From assembly GCA_050013915.1 (NCBI GenBank), contig JBEKEI010000107.1, positions 1 through 17,611 on the forward strand: DNA of 17,611 nucleotides, read 5' to 3'. Positions 15,516-17,611 of this stretch are shown here, in pieces; the stretch's first letter is position 1, and every line of letters begins with the position of its first letter. The notes under the pieces are model-generated. The model saw only the letters and a program-made list of their open reading frames with translations. It was not told the origin of the DNA and made no database searches. A program made the position numbers and the translations under genes. This stretch comes from Roseiarcus sp050013915 (GTDB lineage: Bacteria > Pseudomonadota > Alphaproteobacteria > Rhizobiales > Beijerinckiaceae).

Positions 15516-15600
15516 CGCCGAAGGCGGCTCGCGCGCGGACCTTGCGGGGCGGCGGAGGGGTCTGCGAGGCCGCTCGTTTCGACGCGGCGGCTCATCAGTA

Positions 15601-15617
15601 GCGGACTGAAAATCCGC
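15601..15617 (+). other. isolated tRNA-Phe-like anticodon arm
   Basis: GCGGACTGAAAATCCGC forms a 5-bp stem and a 7-nt loop CTGAAAA with a GAA anticodon, as I know it for bacterial tRNA-Phe. No D-arm, T-arm (GTTCGA) or matching acceptor stem is found at the required distances, so this is not a tRNA gene. It could be a remnant left by an element that uses tRNA-Phe as attachment site, or coincidence. Confidence 0.4.
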
Positions 15618-16210
15618 GCCGATGCCCTTGCCGGGCTCAACACGACGATCGGGCCACCGCGATGACGTTGGCGGGGCCAGCCGCGCTGTCGGCGACCGCC
15701 GACGCGACCCGGCGCTCCGTTTGCGCCGCCAGATCGTCTGCAAAAGAGAAATATGAGAAAGTGCTTCCGTAATTCAGAAAGATCGGCTATGCTCTCACCA
15801 TTGGTCCCCCGTCCAGGAGCCCGGCCCATGACCGTCCCTGCAGCACCCACGCTACAGCCCGCCGCCGCCGTCAGCGCGATCGAGCGCGATGTCGGCCGGC
15901 ATGTTATCAAGAGAGCAAGGCGCGCACCGCGGCGCGCGGGGGGCCGGATGGCGCCCCGCCTGACCCCGCGCGGGCGCAACTTCCGAGGCGCTCCCTCATT
16001 CAACGTCGGACCGCCCTCCGGGGCGGTCCCCGCAATGGCCGGCCTTGGTTCGTTCGGGGCGCCGTTCGCCCCTGTCCCGGCGCTTGCCGCCGCCGGGGGC
16101 TTCGAGCGGCCCGCAAACGCGGGCGCCGCGGGTCGCAAGGAGCTTCTCACTCGCCCGCAAGCCGTTGGAATCCCGCTACATTTCAAGAACTCGGCACACC
16201 ATCGCCAAAG

Positions 16211-16300
16211 CTTTCCAAACCCCTTCAAAGAGCTTCAAGAACGCTTCAAACCACTTCAAACCACTTCCAAACGCTTCAAAAAATTTCCAAAAATTTCCGG
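16211..16300 (+). repeat. helically phased TTC(A/C)AA tandem array
   Basis: Nine TTC motifs, mostly followed by AAA tracts, start at 16213, 16224, 16234, 16245, 16255, 16265, 16275, 16285 and 16295, i.e. every 10-11 bp. The typical unit is CNCTTCAAAC. The period is one DNA turn and is not a multiple of three, which argues against a coding origin. Phased A-tracts are expected to bend DNA. Confidence 0.75.
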
Positions 16301-16752
16301 GCCTGGGCGAGCCGGAGGGATGGCGGGCCGACCAGGCGATGGGCTGGGCGGCGCCGTCGGCTTTGTTCCATCGCCATCGCTGCCGGGGCCCGTCGAGCAC
16401 CCCGGAAGCAAGGGCGGCTCCAGAGTTGCGCGCGGGCTTCATTGTGCCTGCGACCGTCTGATTTGCCTCGATCGGGCGAGAAATGAATGTCCAGATATTT
16501 CTACATCGAAAGGATTTCGGGCGATGCGGCCGGCGCCGATGCTGATTTGGATCGTCGATCCCGCACTGACGCGTAACGTTGGACGGCCGCACGTTCCGCC
16601 GCGACGGGAATCGCGCCTGAGCAAGAGGGCAAGGCGATGAGCTGTCGACCGGAGGGACGCAAACACCAAGCGCCGCGGAGCCACGCCGCCGCCGCGCCGT
16701 CAAGTCAGGGCGATTGCAAGCGGTCGCCTCGGGGCGACTGCGCGCCGTCGGC

Positions 16753-16894
16753 GTGGCCTGTTGGCCACCATGACCTTTTGGCGCGCGTTGCGGCCGAGAC
16801 CGGCCGCAACGCGCACCAAAATGTCACGGTTGCAGACGGCCGGGGCCGGGCGCGCGGGTCAAGCTTCGCGGCGCGCCTCTCGGCCCGCAGCGAC
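16753..16894 (+). repeat. short dispersed repeat family, copy B, with a 26-bp hairpin
   Basis: An inverted repeat at 16771-16796 and 16801-16826 forms a 26-bp stem with two mismatches and a 4-nt loop (AGAC). A small stem GTGGCC/GGCCAC (16753-16758 with 16763-16768) precedes it. The 57-bp segment at 16838-16894 matches copy A at 15459-15515 with five substitutions. No T-run follows the hairpin. Confidence 0.75.
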
Positions 16895-17137
16895 GGGCGT
16901 AGCCGGCTCGACATTGACGCGCGCGCCCGGCTCTGGCGGCGCGGACGCCCGCATGGCGTGTGGTGCGACGGATCCGTTGGCGAGTCCATTTCGGGGAGCG
17001 ACGGTTTGCGGCTGCGATACCGGCTCATTCCGCCCCCGAGGCAAGCCCTCGGGCTGGTGCGGCTCGCGCCCACGCGCTATATCCTCCCCACACCAGCGCT
17101 CGGCGTTCGCCGCGGCGCCCCCGGCCCGGGATCGTCC

Positions 17138-17611
17138 ATGCGTCCTCTGCTTCGTCTCGCCGCCGTCGCCATGACCCTCAGCGCGCTCGCGCCGCCATTC
17201 GCGCGCGCCGACCAGCCGCTCGTCGTCTTCGCCGCGGCGAGCCTGAAGACCGCGCTCGACGCCGCCGCGGCGGGATTTCGCGCCGACGGCGGGCCCGAGG
17301 TCAGGATCAGCTACGGCGGTTCGCTCGGCCTCGCGCGCCAGATCGTCGCCGGCGCGCCGGCCGATCTGTTCGCCTCCGCCGACGAGCCGTCGATGGACGA
17401 GGCGGTCAAGGGCGGCGCGATCAGGGCCGACACCCGCGCCGACCTGCTCGGCAACCAGCTCGTCGTCATCGCGCCCGACGCTTCGCCGGTGAAGGCGCTC
17501 GCGCTCACCCCCGCCGCCTTCGCCGAGGCGATCGGGACCGGCAAGCTCGCCACCGGCGAGGTCGCGACCGTGCCGGCGGGGCGCTACGCCAAGGAGGCGC
17601 TGGGCAACCTC
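17138..17611 (+). CDS. modA: molybdate ABC transporter periplasmic binding protein ModA, partial (3' end off the window)
   Basis: ModA captures molybdate in the periplasm for the ModBC importer. The visible 158 codons start with a Sec signal peptide (MRPLLRLAAVAMTLSALAPPFARA), then the mature start LVVFAAASLKTALD. YGGSLGLARQIVAGAPADLFASAD is the canonical ModA motif run, including the oxyanion-binding serines; GNQLVVIAP and TGEVATVPAGRYAKEAL follow at the positions expected for the family. The frame is open at the right edge, so about 90-100 residues are missing. The ribosome binding site is weak. modB and modC would be expected immediately downstream but are outside the window. Confidence 0.93.
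   Translation, partial: MRPLLRLAAVAMTLSALAPPFARADQPLVVFAAASLKTALDAAAAGFRADGGPEVRISYGGSLGLARQIVAGAPADLFASADEPSMDEAVKGGAIRADTRADLLGNQLVVIAPDASPVKALALTPAAFAEAIGTGKLATGEVATVPAGRYAKEALGNL

Larger units (their letters stand above)
15322..17137. other. 1.8-kb region without a convincing gene
   Basis: Open frames exist here on both strands, the longest 15753-16640 (+). They are arginine/proline/alanine-rich, lack ribosome binding sites and domain-like segments, and run through repeats, so I do not call them genes. The region contains two copies of a short repeat family, a tRNA-Phe-like anticodon arm, a helically phased array and a long hairpin, each listed separately. Less GC-rich patches lie at about 15735-15790, 16180-16300 and 16440-16560. 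It separates the accessory block from modA. Confidence 0.6.

Noticed and set aside
15580..15665. Possible complete tRNA-Phe gene.
   Set aside because: Only the anticodon arm matches; D-arm, T-arm and paired acceptor ends are missing at the required distances.
15753..16640. A 295-codon plus-strand frame in the gene-free region.
   Set aside because: No ribosome binding site, low-complexity composition, and it crosses the 10-bp-period array, which cannot keep a repeated reading frame.
16176..16703. A minus-strand frame ending in an aromatic amphipathic peptide (GNFWKFFEAFGSG and onward).
   Set aside because: The aromatic pattern is a by-product of the phased TTC/GAA repeat; no suitable start or ribosome binding site is present.
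17077..17086. CGCTATAT as half of a ModE (Mo-box) operator before modA.
   Set aside because: No inverted second half at the expected distance.
1..17611. CRISPR array, phage-defence cluster or IS transposase.
   Set aside because: No regular direct repeats with unique spacers, no cas-like, restriction or transposase motifs were found in any frame examined.

Overview
This is a GC-rich window with dense coding, short intergenic gaps and AGGAG-type ribosome binding sites. The proteins look alphaproteobacterial, most likely Hyphomicrobiales/Rhizobiales: a ClpS2-type adaptor ending in TTEPEE, a glycine/methionine-rich DUF2267-like protein, and an HWE/HisKA_2-type histidine kinase. This placement is inferred from protein character; no rRNA or other marker gene is present.

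Left part (1-8135) is ordinary chromosomal housekeeping: a partial DUF2267-like gene (-), a 1-Cys peroxiredoxin (+), a PiT phosphate transporter (+) with a good candidate Pho box upstream, an M20 peptidase translationally coupled to a Nudix hydrolase (+), a DCC-family thiol oxidoreductase (+), then a minus-strand cluster read as histidine phosphatase, VOC/PhnB-like protein and ClpS, and a class IV (branched-chain type) aminotransferase (+).

Middle part (about 8140-15321) looks accessory. It is visibly less GC-rich and holds an unrecognised 212-aa gene, an 835-aa serine-hydrolase of the polyglycine-hydrolase type (five BTRD1-like repeats plus a beta-lactamase fold), and a CHASE3/HisKA_2 histidine kinase followed by an orphan periplasmic sugar-type binding protein. 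The hydrolase appears to carry two foreign, phage-structural-like inserts inside its beta-lactamase fold, and it is bracketed by two copies of a 0.26-0.27 kb direct repeat. The kinase and binding protein probably form a sensory pair, because no permease or ATPase gene accompanies the binding protein here.

Right part: 15322-17137 is about 1.8 kb with no convincing gene. It holds two copies of a second short repeat family (one beside a 26-bp hairpin), an exact tRNA-Phe-like anticodon arm without the rest of a tRNA, and a run of nine TTC motifs spaced one DNA helical turn apart. The window ends inside modA, encoding the periplasmic molybdate-binding protein.

The strongest unusual signals are the domain insertions in the beta-lactamase-like protein together with its flanking direct repeats, the helically phased array at 16211-16300, and the kinase/binding-protein pair. 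No complete previously undescribed system can be demonstrated from sequence alone.
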